Source: Pelargonium cotyledonis
Lineage: Eukaryota; Streptophyta; Magnoliopsida; Geraniales; Geraniaceae
Direction: 5' to 3'
Assembly (NCBI GenBank): GCA_036897625.1
Contig: JAYMTA010001280.1
Span: forward strand, 1-20,782
DNA: 20,782 bases
Positions 1-9,593 of the stretch are shown here, in pieces. The notes under the pieces are model-generated. The model was not told where the DNA came from. It made no database searches and saw nothing but the letters and a program-made list of their open reading frames with translations. Both the position numbers and the translations under genes were made by a program. The number at the start of each line of letters is the position of its first letter. Position 1 is the stretch's first letter.

Positions 1-66
1 TAAATTGGCTTAGACTCCCCTTTCCATATGTATATATAGAGGAAAATAAATATGAGCCAAGAATTG

Positions 67-223
67 TTTGGCTTAGCCTCAGCCAAGCCAATGAGGTGAT
101 GACATCTTAATTAGTTTCACCCATACCCACCCAAGTGAATTGGTGGGAGCGGAGCGACCCGCCCAGATCCAAGTATTTTAATGTGTTGTCACCACCTCAT
201 TGGTGGCTTAGCCTAAGCCAAAA
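67..223. mobile_element. MITE-like element, copy A
   Basis: The element is bounded by imperfect terminal inverted repeats of about 37 bp at 67-104 and 187-223. The left arm begins TTTGGCTTAGCC and ends near GAGGTGATGACA. The reverse complement of the right arm begins TTTGGCTTAGGC and ends near GAGGTGGTGACA. The tip is itself nearly palindromic (GGCTTAGCCTAAGCC). There is no coding capacity, as expected for a non-autonomous DNA element. Superfamily is unassigned because no clean target-site duplication is visible. Confidence 0.6.
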
Positions 224-274
224 ATTAATTGGCTTAGGTTCCCATTTCCCTAAATGAATATGAGCCAAGAATTG

Positions 275-431
275 TTTGACTTAGCCTAAGCCAAGCCAAT
301 GAGGTGATGACACCTTAATTAGTTTCACCTATACCCACCCAAGTGAATTGGTGGGAGTGAAGTGACCCGCCCAGATCCAAGTTTTTTAATGAAGTGTCAG
401 CACTTCATTAATGGCTTAGCCTAAGCCAAAA
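275..431. mobile_element. MITE-like element, copy B
   Basis: Second copy of the same element, with arms at 275-312 and 395-431 and the same internal GC-richer block. It differs from copy A by scattered substitutions, for example TTTGACTTAG for TTTGGCTTAG in the left arm and an altered right arm (AGTGTCAGCACTTCATTAAT). The substitutions suggest the tandem duplication is not recent. Confidence 0.6.
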
Positions 432-445
432 ATTAATTGGTTTAG

Positions 446-916
446 ACTTCCCTTTTCCTATATATATAAAAGTGTTACAACCAAAACTCAAATTTAAGTA
501 TGATACAGTAATATGTCTCAAATATTGTATAAAATATTTGTATCAAATAACATGTCAATAAATAAGATTATTTTTATGTCTATCGATTTAAGAGTTTAAA
601 AAATATTTTTACGATATTTAGTTTTAAAACGTTTATGAGTTATACATTAAGTAGTTGCAAAAAACTTATAATAATGCATCAAATTTCACAGAAAAAAATC
701 AAACAATTATTTTGGATAATCTTTAGTGAAAGATGTAATATAAAATATCAACGTTTGTAATAAAGTCATTAGGATTTTGAAATTTCTCCATTTTTTACCC
801 TAATGATCATTATCAATATCAAATACATTTAAAAGTATATACATGAAAAAATATATTTGAGCACCAATGGAAAAAAAACGTGGTAGTGACATGAGCTTGG
901 CATTTTGAGCTGAGCC
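446..916. other. AT-rich upstream flank, no gene seen
   Basis: Very AT-rich sequence between the repeat array and the hydrolase promoter. No ORF, RNA gene or recognisable transposon end was seen. It probably holds upstream regulatory sequence of the hydrolase, but no individual element stands out. Confidence 0.5.
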
Positions 917-924
917 TATATAAG
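917..924 (+). promoter_or_regulatory. TATA box of the alpha/beta hydrolase gene
   Basis: TATATAAG lies 60 bp upstream of the hydrolase ATG, preceded by GAGCC. With the usual plant distance of about 30 bp from TATA box to transcription start, this predicts a start near 950-960 and a short 5' leader of about 25-35 nt rich in CAA and ACA (ACCAAACACAAAACAAATTC), typical of plant leaders. Confidence 0.6.
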
Positions 925-983
925 ACAGTGAACTACTAATTGAGAAGAATATCTTCTCCAACCAAACACAAAACAAATTCAAA

Positions 984-2176
984 ATGGTGAACTTAGTTGC
1001 AGCACAGAAGACTCTGTTGCATGCCCTCATGAAAATGGCGGGAGTAATTCCCCACCCGATAGAGACGGAGCCAGGCACGGTCGTGTCCTTCTGGGTCCCC
1101 AAAAAGACCATCATCAAGATCAAACCCGATAAGAAGACGCCGGAAAAACCCGCGGTGGTCCTCGTGCACGGTTTCGCGGCGGAGGGCTTAGTGATGTGGC
1201 AGTTCCAGGTGGGTGCTCTGGCCAAGAAATACTCCGTCTACGTCCCCGACCTCCTCTTCTTCGGCGGCTCCACCACCGACAAAACCGACCGGTCACCCAG
1301 GTTTCAGGCCGAGTGCGTGGCAAAGGGGTTGAGAAAACTTGGGGTGGACAAGTGTACGGTTGTGGGGATGAGCTACGGTGGAATGGTGGCGTTCAAGATG
1401 GCGGAGATGTACCCGGAGCTTGTTCGGGGACTGGTGGTTTCCGGCTCCGTCCTGTCCATGACTGATTCGATCACTGGCACGACCTTGGAGAGAATGGGGT
1501 TCTCGTCTTCGTCGGAGCTGTTGCTGCCCAGCTCAGTGAAGGGTCTGAAGGCTCTGCTCTCTGTTGCGGCTCACAAGAAGCTGTGGTTCCCGGATTTCCT
1601 CTACAAAGACTATCTCGAGGTTTATAATTCATTCAACCACGACCAGTTAATTGCGCATGAATTATCAATTATATTCTCATAATAAGAAAACGTTGGTGAA
1701 TTGCAGGAGATGTTCACTAACAGAAAAGAAAGGGCTCAACTCCTTGAAGCTCTAATCATCAGCAACAAGGACTCCTCTGTTCCCATTTTCCAACACGTAC
1801 AAATCTTCAATCTTTATTTAAATTATAACAACACAAAAAACACTGCTTGATCCATTTTTCATGTGTAAATTTTCCTAGAAAATACATCTTTTATGGGGTG
1901 AGAAAGATCAGTTCTTCAACATGGAGCTAGCACACAACATGAAACAGTATGTAACCCACAAAATCCTCCTTTTTTTCACTTCATTTCGTGCAAGTTTCTC
2001 ACAAACTGTACCAACTGATCAATATTAATCACAGGCAACTAGGAGAAAACACAACATTTCAAGGCATAAAGAAGGCAGGGCACTTGGTTCACCTGGAGAG
2101 ACCATGTGTCTACAATAGGTGTCTCATGCACTTTCTTGATGAACTCCATGCAGATGCAACAGTTCCACAAAAATGA
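984..2176 (+). CDS. Alpha/beta-hydrolase fold protein (4 exons, 311 aa)
   Basis: Exons inferred from GT-AG borders and family similarity: 984-1619, 1707-1796, 1879-1946 and 2035-2176. Together they give 936 nt and 311 residues. The third donor splits a codon (CA|gtatgt ... cag|G). The fold signatures are in place: oxyanion segment VHGF at 61-64, nucleophile elbow G-M-S130-Y-G-G, acid D252 in the WGEKDQFF segment and histidine H281 in KKAGHLVHLERP. There is no signal peptide or membrane segment, so it is likely cytosolic. It matches the plant group that starts MVNLVA and contains SVYVPDLLFFGGS. Members are annotated as esterase-like hydrolases of unknown substrate, and I do not infer one. The exon 1 frame runs on into intron 1 to a TAA at 1680, so retaining intron 1 would give a 232-aa protein without the acid and histidine. 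The gene runs tail-to-tail with the transporter. Confidence 0.9.
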
Positions 2177-2478
2177 CACAAACTTACTAATCCCTAATGT
2201 TCTCTCTAATACTATTGCTAAGTAGCTGTGTGATGAACAGCATTTCTTTTCATTCAAACATCAATGGACAATGGTTATAAGAAAATTTGTTAAATGTATT
2301 TGAATGATTCTTTCGTTCCTCTTCTTTTTGCAATAATACAAACCTCGCTGAGGAACCCAACCGACAGGTTTGCACCAAACACATGATGCTAGGCATGCAT
2401 TTTTTTTCTTAGAAACAGAAGCGGCTATGATGCAAACATGAAGACAGCACAAAAAATGAATACACGCTAAGTAAGCAA
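2177..2478. other. Convergent 3' flanks of the hydrolase and transporter genes
   Basis: Only 302 bp separate the two stop codons. This stretch must hold both 3' UTRs and polyadenylation sites, so the two transcripts may overlap at their ends. AATAAT near 2332 on the + strand is a possible weak polyadenylation signal for the hydrolase. No ORF of its own is convincing. Confidence 0.55.
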
Positions 2479-5400
2479 TCATCTAAATGATGACTGAATT
2501 TCTTCCAGAGTTCTTCCTTTGGTTTCAGGGACCCAAAGTGTAACAAAAACGACCATGAAAGCACTCACTAAAGTGTAAACGGTAAAGGCTCCTGTTGACA
2601 GTGAAAAAACAATATTAGTTGACATGCAACCCCTTCTACACAGTGCGGAAACGTAAATGTAAGAGCTAGAGAGATACCTCCGCTACTCCAATGCAAAAGT
2701 AAGTTTGCAGTCATTGTGACCACCCAGGCGGTCAGCCAATTTGCCAAAGTAGCTACACTGCCGGCAAGGCTCTTAATGTTCACTGGGAGTATCTGAGATG
2801 AGCAGTGTATTATAAGAAAAATGTCAATATGTTTCGCTCAGACAATAGAAAGGTAACTACAAAGATTGTTTGTTCAAAATCTTGCACAACTCAATGGAAG
2901 GTTCACCATTCAACGTGGAGCAGTTAATTAAACAGTCAAACTTAGTCCTGAGCAACTGAAAATAGAAAAGAAAAAAAAAAGGCAAAATTTTCAAGTGCAG
3001 AACTCTAAGCTATTAGTCAAAATCCAATGAACACGTGTAGAATTGCAAGAAGTTCATCCTTCGCTAACGCATATCGATACTTGATTATAGTAGCTAACTT
3101 ATTGATATCAAACAATAGCTCAATCAAATAATGCATTGCCAATTTGCCATTAAGGTTTGGCTTACATTTAAACATGTATATCAGAGATAGAAATGACTCC
3201 TAATCGGAAATACTTATGTCATTTTAAGCTATAGATCATATGCTCAAGAAATAGGAACAAAACTTTCCTGGCAGTGTACCGACATAGAACTATACTTTTC
3301 ACCAAAAGATGACACAATACAATACCTCAGACATTATGAGCCAAGGAATAGCTCCAACACCCAGTGAGAAAGCAATTACCATAGCCTGTAAATAGGTGAT
3401 ACAAAGTGAGATGTCCCTGTAAACATATAGTACACCATAAACAATGTAGAATCATGCAAACAAGAGAGTATACCACAAGTCCAATGACTGATAGCATCCC
3501 CAATATACTGAACCAATTAGACTCTTTTGATACGAAATCCTGGAATACACATAAAAAAAAAAAAAAAAAAAAAGTTCGCATACATAAAGATTTCTTGACA
3601 TGACAAAAGAGAAGTCTTTCATGTCTTATTCCTAAGCTCTTGAAAATAGCTACGTATGTAAGGCATTGCAGTATTACTGACCTCCAAATAAAAGGCAACC
3701 GCAACGACGATGAGGCTAATAGTCATTCCAGTTGAGGAAACCTGCAAAAGAAAGTCCAGGTTTATTTAAATTATTTGTATTATTTGTCTCTTAGGTCATC
3801 TTACCAAATGTAGAGTTAGCTTAAACGCACTATAAGAAGAAGTCTGCGGCCAGCTTTGTCCACCAACCATGTAGTAATTCCAGTAGCAATAACCTGGAGC
3901 ATGAGAGGCTCTGATTGGATATTTTATATACCATTTTTTTTTACGGTACTTGAATGTCTAGAATAAGAACACAACATTGCATATTTAGTGCTAAGTAATA
4001 CCTGAATGGCACCTAGTCCAAACGTTGCCGCATCACTTGATCGAATACCTGTCCAATAGAAGCCATCAAAATCAAAGAAATCGCACACCAATATCATATC
4101 CATAACATCAATAGCAAAGGCTTTCAGTTCATTCTCATTGGCAATTCAACAAGGTTTCATCTAGTTAGATATCGATTAGAGATAATTAGCAGCTACACCA
4201 TAATATGGCAGTCTTTTAGCAGCGGAATACATGATATCAAAGTACATGCATGTATTTCTTGTGAAGAAGATAATTTAAATATCGGAATATGTTTTCTTGT
4301 AATTCAACAGAGCACCACCATAACTAAACCCAATACAAACCTTCCAAATGTGAAGAAGTCAGGAGGCAATTCTTCTTCCATTAGTTCAGGGTGGAGGATG
4401 AGGGATTTGAATTCCCCACTCATAAGTTATCACAAGGGAAAAAAGAAGTACTCCAAATGAAAAACTCCTTAGTCCTTACCCCCCTGAACTTCAGCCTTTA
4501 GAACACAGCAAATATTGCATTCAAATGAAAGATGGTTGTTGCTGTTCTTTCTCAAATGCTGGTCTTGAGATTATTTAAGTGTTTTTTCATATTGTACTAT
4601 GGATAACAAGGCTTGCAGCTTCCAAGTGCACATGAAGGATATGTCTGAAGGCCTCTTGGTGAAACTCAGGCTTTCAAGCCAAAAAACTCTTCAAGTCTCT
4701 AATATCTACTCATAATGCAGGATAATATAGAGCTAACTTGCTGATGTGTGATGTTTTCTTGTACTAAGTTGAGCCTGAAGGAGTACTCCCACTCCCTCCG
4801 TTCCATAATGAGTGTCCATTTCCATTTTTTGAAAACGTTAAGGATAAGTTAGTTTAGGTTGAACTTTTCCCTTATACCGCCATGTGCTCTTCGTTGTAAC
4901 AAACTCAATGGATTCTAACCAACTTATCTTTAAGATATTGTTGGGAAATGGAAATTCATGCATAACTAACTAACCAAAAAGAGAACGTGGTCACTCATTT
5001 AAGGACAATTTTTTTTTAAAAGAGTGGACACTTCTTATGGACGGATAGAGTAAAATTTAAAATAAACTTACTTGAAATATCTTAATAACATAGTAACATT
5101 AGAATAAAGCACTGTAGAAACATCTAACAAGTTAAATGTGAAACACGAGGTATAAGGTCTAGCAATAATTTCATATAGTTGTAGCATGCATGCCAAACAT
5201 GGAGATCTTAGAAATCTTGAAGAACCCATGCCAATTATATTTAAAGCTTTCAACTAATAACAAGAAGATAATTTCAAGTTTAAGAGATGATAATCTAACC
5301 AGCACTTGCAAAGATGTTGCTGGAATAGAATAGAACACCATTAATACCGCTGAGTTGCTGGAGGACAAGCAATCCAATCCCGACCTGCAGCAATTCAATT

Positions 5401-7542
5401 GAACCCCAAAAGGAAAAAAGTCAGTTCAAGATTGAAAAAAGTACTGCATACATGAAATTATAAAAAAAAAGCTCAAATAGCCAGCTTTACCATCAAAGGA
5501 AACCAGTATCTTTTCCTCTTAAGGTCAGCAAAGCGTATTGTATTTCTTCTGCCTGTTGATGCTAACGATCTCTGAAGAAATACATCAATTACAAATCAGT
5601 TTAATGTTATGACAACAATCCAAAGACACTCAAGAACAAACCACCCTTCACAAATACCTAAGCTCGAGTTTCATTGCACAAACTAAGTGACTATTAGTCT
5701 GGACAGCATGAACTTCAATTGAAGTGCAACGAATACACCAGTAGTGGTTTGGTTAGTACCTTGATTTCATTCACTTCAACAGTAATGTCTGTATCAAATC
5801 CTCGTAAAACTTGCAAAGAAGCTTCAAAATCATCGGTCAAACCCATTTTCGCCTGGAATTAACCCAACCCAAGAAAGAATAAATGAGAAAGCAGCACGCA
5901 AATGAAAGTTTTAGTGAATAAAATCAACACATCACAATCCAGGTGATCGATTCCTACCAGCCATCGAGGAGATTCTGGTATGAAAAATAACCCAGGTATC
6001 AGCAACACACATGGCAAGGTTCCTGCAAGTGAATAAGGGATGTCCATCATAATTGTTGTATTTAATTGGAGTTATTAGATACATGACAGGAAATATGTCA
6101 GGAATTTGGTTCATGAGATGATATTGTACTACTTTTAAGAGTTCACTAGCTATTCGTCTCTTCTAGAGGTGATTTATTTTGGTCAGTGAAGAGATATTTT
6201 CTCCATTACTCGGTCATTTCTCGCATGGAAAAAGAATCAAGTAACAGTTAAGTTGGCAAGCTATGAATACTGTGAAAAGCTCAGTTCTTTCCTCAACTAA
6301 TCAAAAATAATTCTTCAACTGTAATTACATTCAAATCCTCTCTTTCCCCTAGAAAAAGGACAAGATGACGAATATCAGAGTTAAGAGGGCTTACCGAAAA
6401 TCGCTAGCACTCTCCAATTAACAAACAAACCCAGTAGGTACGCCAGCATTATTCCTATTGTAACTGAAAGCTAAACAATGACATCGACGAATTAAATATG
6501 CTCTACGAATATATATATACTAAAAAGCTAAGAGATTTAGTAAGCAAGGGAGTCTGAAGATAACCTGGTTAACGGAACCAAGACTTCCCCTCATGTTTTG
6601 AGGTGCTATCTCAGCAATGTAAACAGGCACCTAGATATACACAATTCGGAATGAAATTACAGTTGATATCTTCAGTACTACTTCAAAGAGTCCGATGAAG
6701 TTAACAAAGGAATTAGAGTGTCACCGTGTATGAAATTATACCCACGCCAAACCCCTCCAACAACCTTCCCATATATAAAAACGAAGCATCCTACAAAACC
6801 AGCAAAAGATTACACAATACACACACCGAGAAGTCAAGAACTCAGCAAACAATCACTGATCACTACTCACTTGGGAAAACGATATAGCAAGCCACCCAAT
6901 GATGTTGGGGATTGCAGCAATCATGAGTGACTGCAATTAGACACAACAAAGCATCATTAATATAGAGAACTATCAATGTATTCAGCAAGCAAAAACAATC
7001 AAGCTATTGCAATAAATAGAAAAAAAATAAGTACCCCTTTACGGCCAATGTATTCAGCAATCTGGCCGCTGGAAATAGCCCCAACCATGGCACCAACATT
7101 GGACAGAGAACCAAATATAGAGAACTGTCCCGAAACGAAAGAAATCGAATCAGTCAATTAAAAAACGAAGGTGTAAATGAGAATCTGAATCGAAACCCAC
7201 ATACCTCCGAAATAGAAAGGTTGAGATCTCTGATGATTTCAGCTTGGGTAGGAGAAGAATAGCCACACTGAAATCAAACCAATTGAGTCCAGTTCAGTAC
7301 AGAGACAATTAAGAAAGATAGAGAAACAGAGAGCGAGAGAGAGATCGTACGGTGAAGCCGAATTGGATGGGACCGAGAGCGACGACGAGGACGCAGAAGA
7401 CGACGGAGATGGAGCCGTCGCGAATGACTTGGGCGGAGGATTGGAGGATGCTAGACCTGGATCCCATTTTGTACCAGCTGCCGGTGTGCAGGAACGGCTT
7501 CTTAAGGTCCCGACCATCCTCCGAGTCGTCTCTGGAGCTCAT
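2479..7542 (-). CDS. ERDL6: ERD6-like monosaccharide transporter (18 exons, 486 aa)
   Basis: Exons in transcript order: 7542-7351, 7267-7205, 7124-7035, 6930-6871, 6790-6725, 6630-6565, 6470-6395, 6022-5958, 5852-5760, 5571-5491, 5384-5300, 4048-4002, 3893-3831, 3741-3682, 3539-3474, 3385-3326, 2792-2678 and 2591-2479. All introns are GT-AG and the total is 1461 nt. Sugar-porter hallmarks are in order: EYIGRKG at 109-115, MGRLLEG near 142-148, PESPRWL at 220-226, QQLSGIN at 293-299, DKAGRR at 340-345, PWLIMSE at 405-411 and PETKGRT at 471-477. About twelve membrane segments with a cytosolic N-terminus are expected. Length and sequence fit the Arabidopsis ERD6-like 6 group (about 487 aa), known as tonoplast proton-coupled glucose exporters. 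Vacuolar location is inferred from that group. The N-terminus ([16 protein letters not shown]) matches it. The ATG at 7542 gives the family N-terminus. The symbol is by homology; another ERD6-like paralogue is possible. Confidence 0.93.
3553..3573. repeat. Poly(A) tract in transporter intron 14
   Basis: Run of 21 A on the + strand, poly(T) in the transcript sense, just upstream of exon 14 and downstream of the exon 15 acceptor in genomic order. Its length probably varies between individuals. Confidence 0.8.
4786..5050. mobile_element. Stowaway-type (Tc1/mariner) MITE in transporter intron 11
   Basis: The left end carries CTCCCTCCGTTCCATAATGA and GTGTCCATTTCC. The right end carries AGTGGACACTTCTTATGGAC and GGATAGAG. 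These are the characteristic Stowaway inverted ends (CTCCCTCCGT...AGTGTCCA). The element is flanked by TA dinucleotides at 4784-4785 and 5051-5052, the expected mariner target duplication. It is about 265 bp, noncoding, and lies inside the longest intron of the gene (4049-5299). It accounts for about a fifth of that intron and leaves both splice sites intact. Confidence 0.85.
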
Positions 7543-8711
7543 GCTCGGTTCTGGTTCTGGTTGTGGAGGGGACGGAGGTGAATTGGTGTGTTAAGGAATG
7601 GATCGGAAAGTGACGACTGGGAGTGTGTTGTGTGGATGATCGTGGAGGAGGGGGTTGACAATTTCGGGCATGGAAGTAGTCGGTGGACGAGGATCGATGA
7701 ATGGTGTGTACATAGACGTGTCGTTTTCTGTTAAGGCTGGTCGGACTCGGACTCGGATCCTTAATCCTTATCCGTAAATGATTTTTGTTTCTATACATTC
7801 AAGATTTTGGTTCCATCTACATTACTTCTTTGCTGCTCCATTCATTTCTACATCATAAGCTAATCCTCGGATAAGATAATTTGTCTATATATAATTGAAT
7901 ATTAACATAATAATCAATAACTTTATGATTATTTTACAAATATTTGAAGTAATATTACACCTTGTGATGCAAGATAAAGGACTTGTCACATTATTCAATT
8001 AAAATATATTAAGTCATTTCTCTGTATCATAATTTAAGTCTTTTTCGTTCATATCAAAAACATTTATTTTGACTTAGTCAGTTCGGATTGACACATTTTT
8101 TCTAAAAGTTTAGTCTCTAATTAGGATTGACCTTGTTTAATTTCTTGTTAACATTTTTTTTATATAGTAGTTCACTCGATCAGTTAAAACGGATCACAAT
8201 ATGCTACATCATCATTTCTATACACTTCAACTATGTGATTCACTCGGGTCTGCCAGGCCGCCGGCTTCCAACCTCCAATAGTGAAATGTATCGTCATATC
8301 CACGTGGACTACATTGCTTATGTGTATAATATATTGATAACGTGTACAAAAAACCGACGTGACATATTATGAAATGTTGTAACTGGTCGAGTGAGTGAAA
8401 TTAAAAATAAAAAATTGTTAACACAGATTTAAACAAGGCATACAAATATGACTTGTAAGGTAAACTTCACAAAACTTCTTCAGCAAGCCGATAGAAGACA
8501 TCTCAATTAGTCAATACTTGGCATATTCTATACACCAATAATACAATGTTTCTTCCATAAAAATGATTATAATAGCATCAAAAATAGTGCATTTTGGTCA
8601 CTAAAAGCATAAAAAATAGTGCATTATAGTATTAAACTACTACTATTAATTATGCAAATTACAGTACATAAAGCTTCTAAAATGTCGGGCGGTTTCTCAT
8701 TCTCAGTCTAG
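7543..8711. other. Divergent intergenic region between transporter and glycosylase
   Basis: The two genes are transcribed away from each other, so this 1.17-kb region must contain both promoters. The first 200 bp or so next to the transporter are GC-richer and G-rich on the + strand, and are probably its 5' UTR and core promoter. The rest is AT-rich. TATATATAA near 7887-7895 is a possible TATA element but is far from either start codon. No gene or well-bounded transposon was seen. A short direct repeat near the glycosylase start is listed separately. Confidence 0.5.
8575..8628. repeat. Imperfect 21-bp direct repeat upstream of the glycosylase
   Basis: GCATCAAAAATAGTGCATTTT at 8575-8595 recurs as GCATAAAAAATAGTGCATTAT at 8608-8628, 33 bp apart, and ends 84 bp before the ATG. 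The AAAATAGTGCATT core is identical in both. It could be a small promoter duplication or a chance AT-rich repeat. The sequence gives no evidence of function. Confidence 0.6.
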
Positions 8712-9593
8712 ATGCAAACTCGAGCCCAAGCCAAGTCTCTGTCTCTGTCTCTGTCTCCGTCCTCTGCCACCGATATTTCCCGAATCCCATTTCGCGCCCG
8801 AAAAATCCGAAAAATCGGCTCTAAAACCCCACCAGTCCCCTCCTCCGACACCTCTCAATCCGTCACACCCACCAATTCCACAGGCCCATTCCCTGCAATT
8901 TCGCCCAAATCCGAGAAGCCATTATCGGTTTCCGGCGAAATCGAAATCGCCCTTCATCATCTGCGCAACGCCGATCCCCTCCTCGCGAGACTAATCGATG
9001 CTTTCAAGCCTCCTTCCTTCGACTCCTCTCGCCCGCCGTTCCAATCCCTCGCCAGAAGCATTCTCTTCCAGCAACTGGCGACCAACGCCGCCAAATCCAT
9101 CCACAATCGATTCCTTGCTCTCTGCGGCGGCGAGGACGCTGTTTTGCCCGACGCCGTGCTCGCCCTCTCCGCCCAGCAGCTCCGAGAAATCGGGGTCTCG
9201 GGCCGGAAAGCTAGCTACCTTCATGATCTAGCGGACAAGTATAGAACTGGGGTTTTATCGGATTCTTCGATTTTGGAAATGGACGAGAACAGTCTTCTCA
9301 CAATGCTGACCATGGTGAAGGGGATTGGGGTTTGGTCAGTGCACATGTTCATGATTTTCTCGCTGCACAAACCGGATGTGCTTCCGGTGGGCGATCTTGG
9401 AGTGAGGAAAGGAGTGCAGCTCTTGTATGGTCTCAAGGGGTTGCCGGAGCCGGCGAAGATGGAACAGTTGTGTCAAAAATGGAAGCCATATAGGTCTGTT
9501 GGGTCTTGGTATATGTGGAGGTTTATGGAGGCAAAGGGAGTGTTGCCATTTGCAGCAACAGTGGCCGAGGCGATGATCGACACTCGGCAATAG
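8712..9593 (+). CDS. DNA-3-methyladenine glycosylase, HhH-GPD (AlkA/Mag) family
   Basis: Intronless ORF of 293 residues. A TAG stop lies immediately before the ATG in the same frame, which fixes the start. It is a monofunctional base-excision glycosylase that removes alkylated purines such as 3-methyladenine. Residues 1-70 are a low-complexity Ser/Pro/Thr tail with a basic patch, RARKIRK at 28-34, that could serve nuclear import. The glycosylase domain covers about 75-285: SILFQQLATNAAKSI near 116-130, a first helix segment with LREIGVSGRKASYL at 157-170, and the helix-hairpin-helix KGIGVWS at 203-209. The catalytic aspartate D228 sits in LPVGDLGVRKG. The tryptophan-rich C-terminus (GSWYMWRFME) is typical of plant members. 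An AlkA-type role is clear from the motifs; substrate range is inferred. Codons for the SLSLSLS tract (10-16) come from a TCTGTC-like microsatellite. Confidence 0.93.
   Translation: MQTRAQAKSLSLSLSPSSATDISRIPFRARKIRKIGSKTPPVPSSDTSQSVTPTNSTGPFPAISPKSEKPLSVSGEIEIALHHLRNADPLLARLIDAFKPPSFDSSRPPFQSLARSILFQQLATNAAKSIHNRFLALCGGEDAVLPDAVLALSAQQLREIGVSGRKASYLHDLADKYRTGVLSDSSILEMDENSLLTMLTMVKGIGVWSVHMFMIFSLHKPDVLPVGDLGVRKGVQLLYGLKGLPEPAKMEQLCQKWKPYRSVGSWYMWRFMEAKGVLPFAATVAEAMIDTRQ

Larger units (their letters stand above)
1..445. repeat. Tandem duplication of a short inverted-repeat element (period about 208 bp)
   Basis: Two direct copies and the start of a third. The motif TGAGCCAAGAATTGTTT occurs at 53 and 261, and AATTGG followed by TTAG occurs at 3, 227 and 435. 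Spacing is 208 bp, except that the first spacer carries about 16 extra bases. Each unit contains the same internal block with CCACCCAAGTGAATTGGTGG and CCCGCCCAGATCCAAGT. The window starts inside the array, so more copies may lie upstream. It is noncoding and ends about 540 bp before the hydrolase start codon. Confidence 0.85.

Noticed and set aside
800-1225. 141-codon minus-strand ORF overlapping the hydrolase start
   Set aside because: It is antisense to the hydrolase promoter and exon 1, has no recognisable domain, and its reading is explained by the GC-rich codons of the real gene.
7352-7594. Plus-strand ORFs across transporter exon 1
   Set aside because: Antisense shadows of exon 1, which encodes the conserved transporter N-terminus on the minus strand.
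8025-8380. Possible second Stowaway MITE (TCTGTATCATAATTTAAGTC near 8018-8037)
   Set aside because: No credible opposite inverted end or TA flanks could be located, so the resemblance to one end may be chance.
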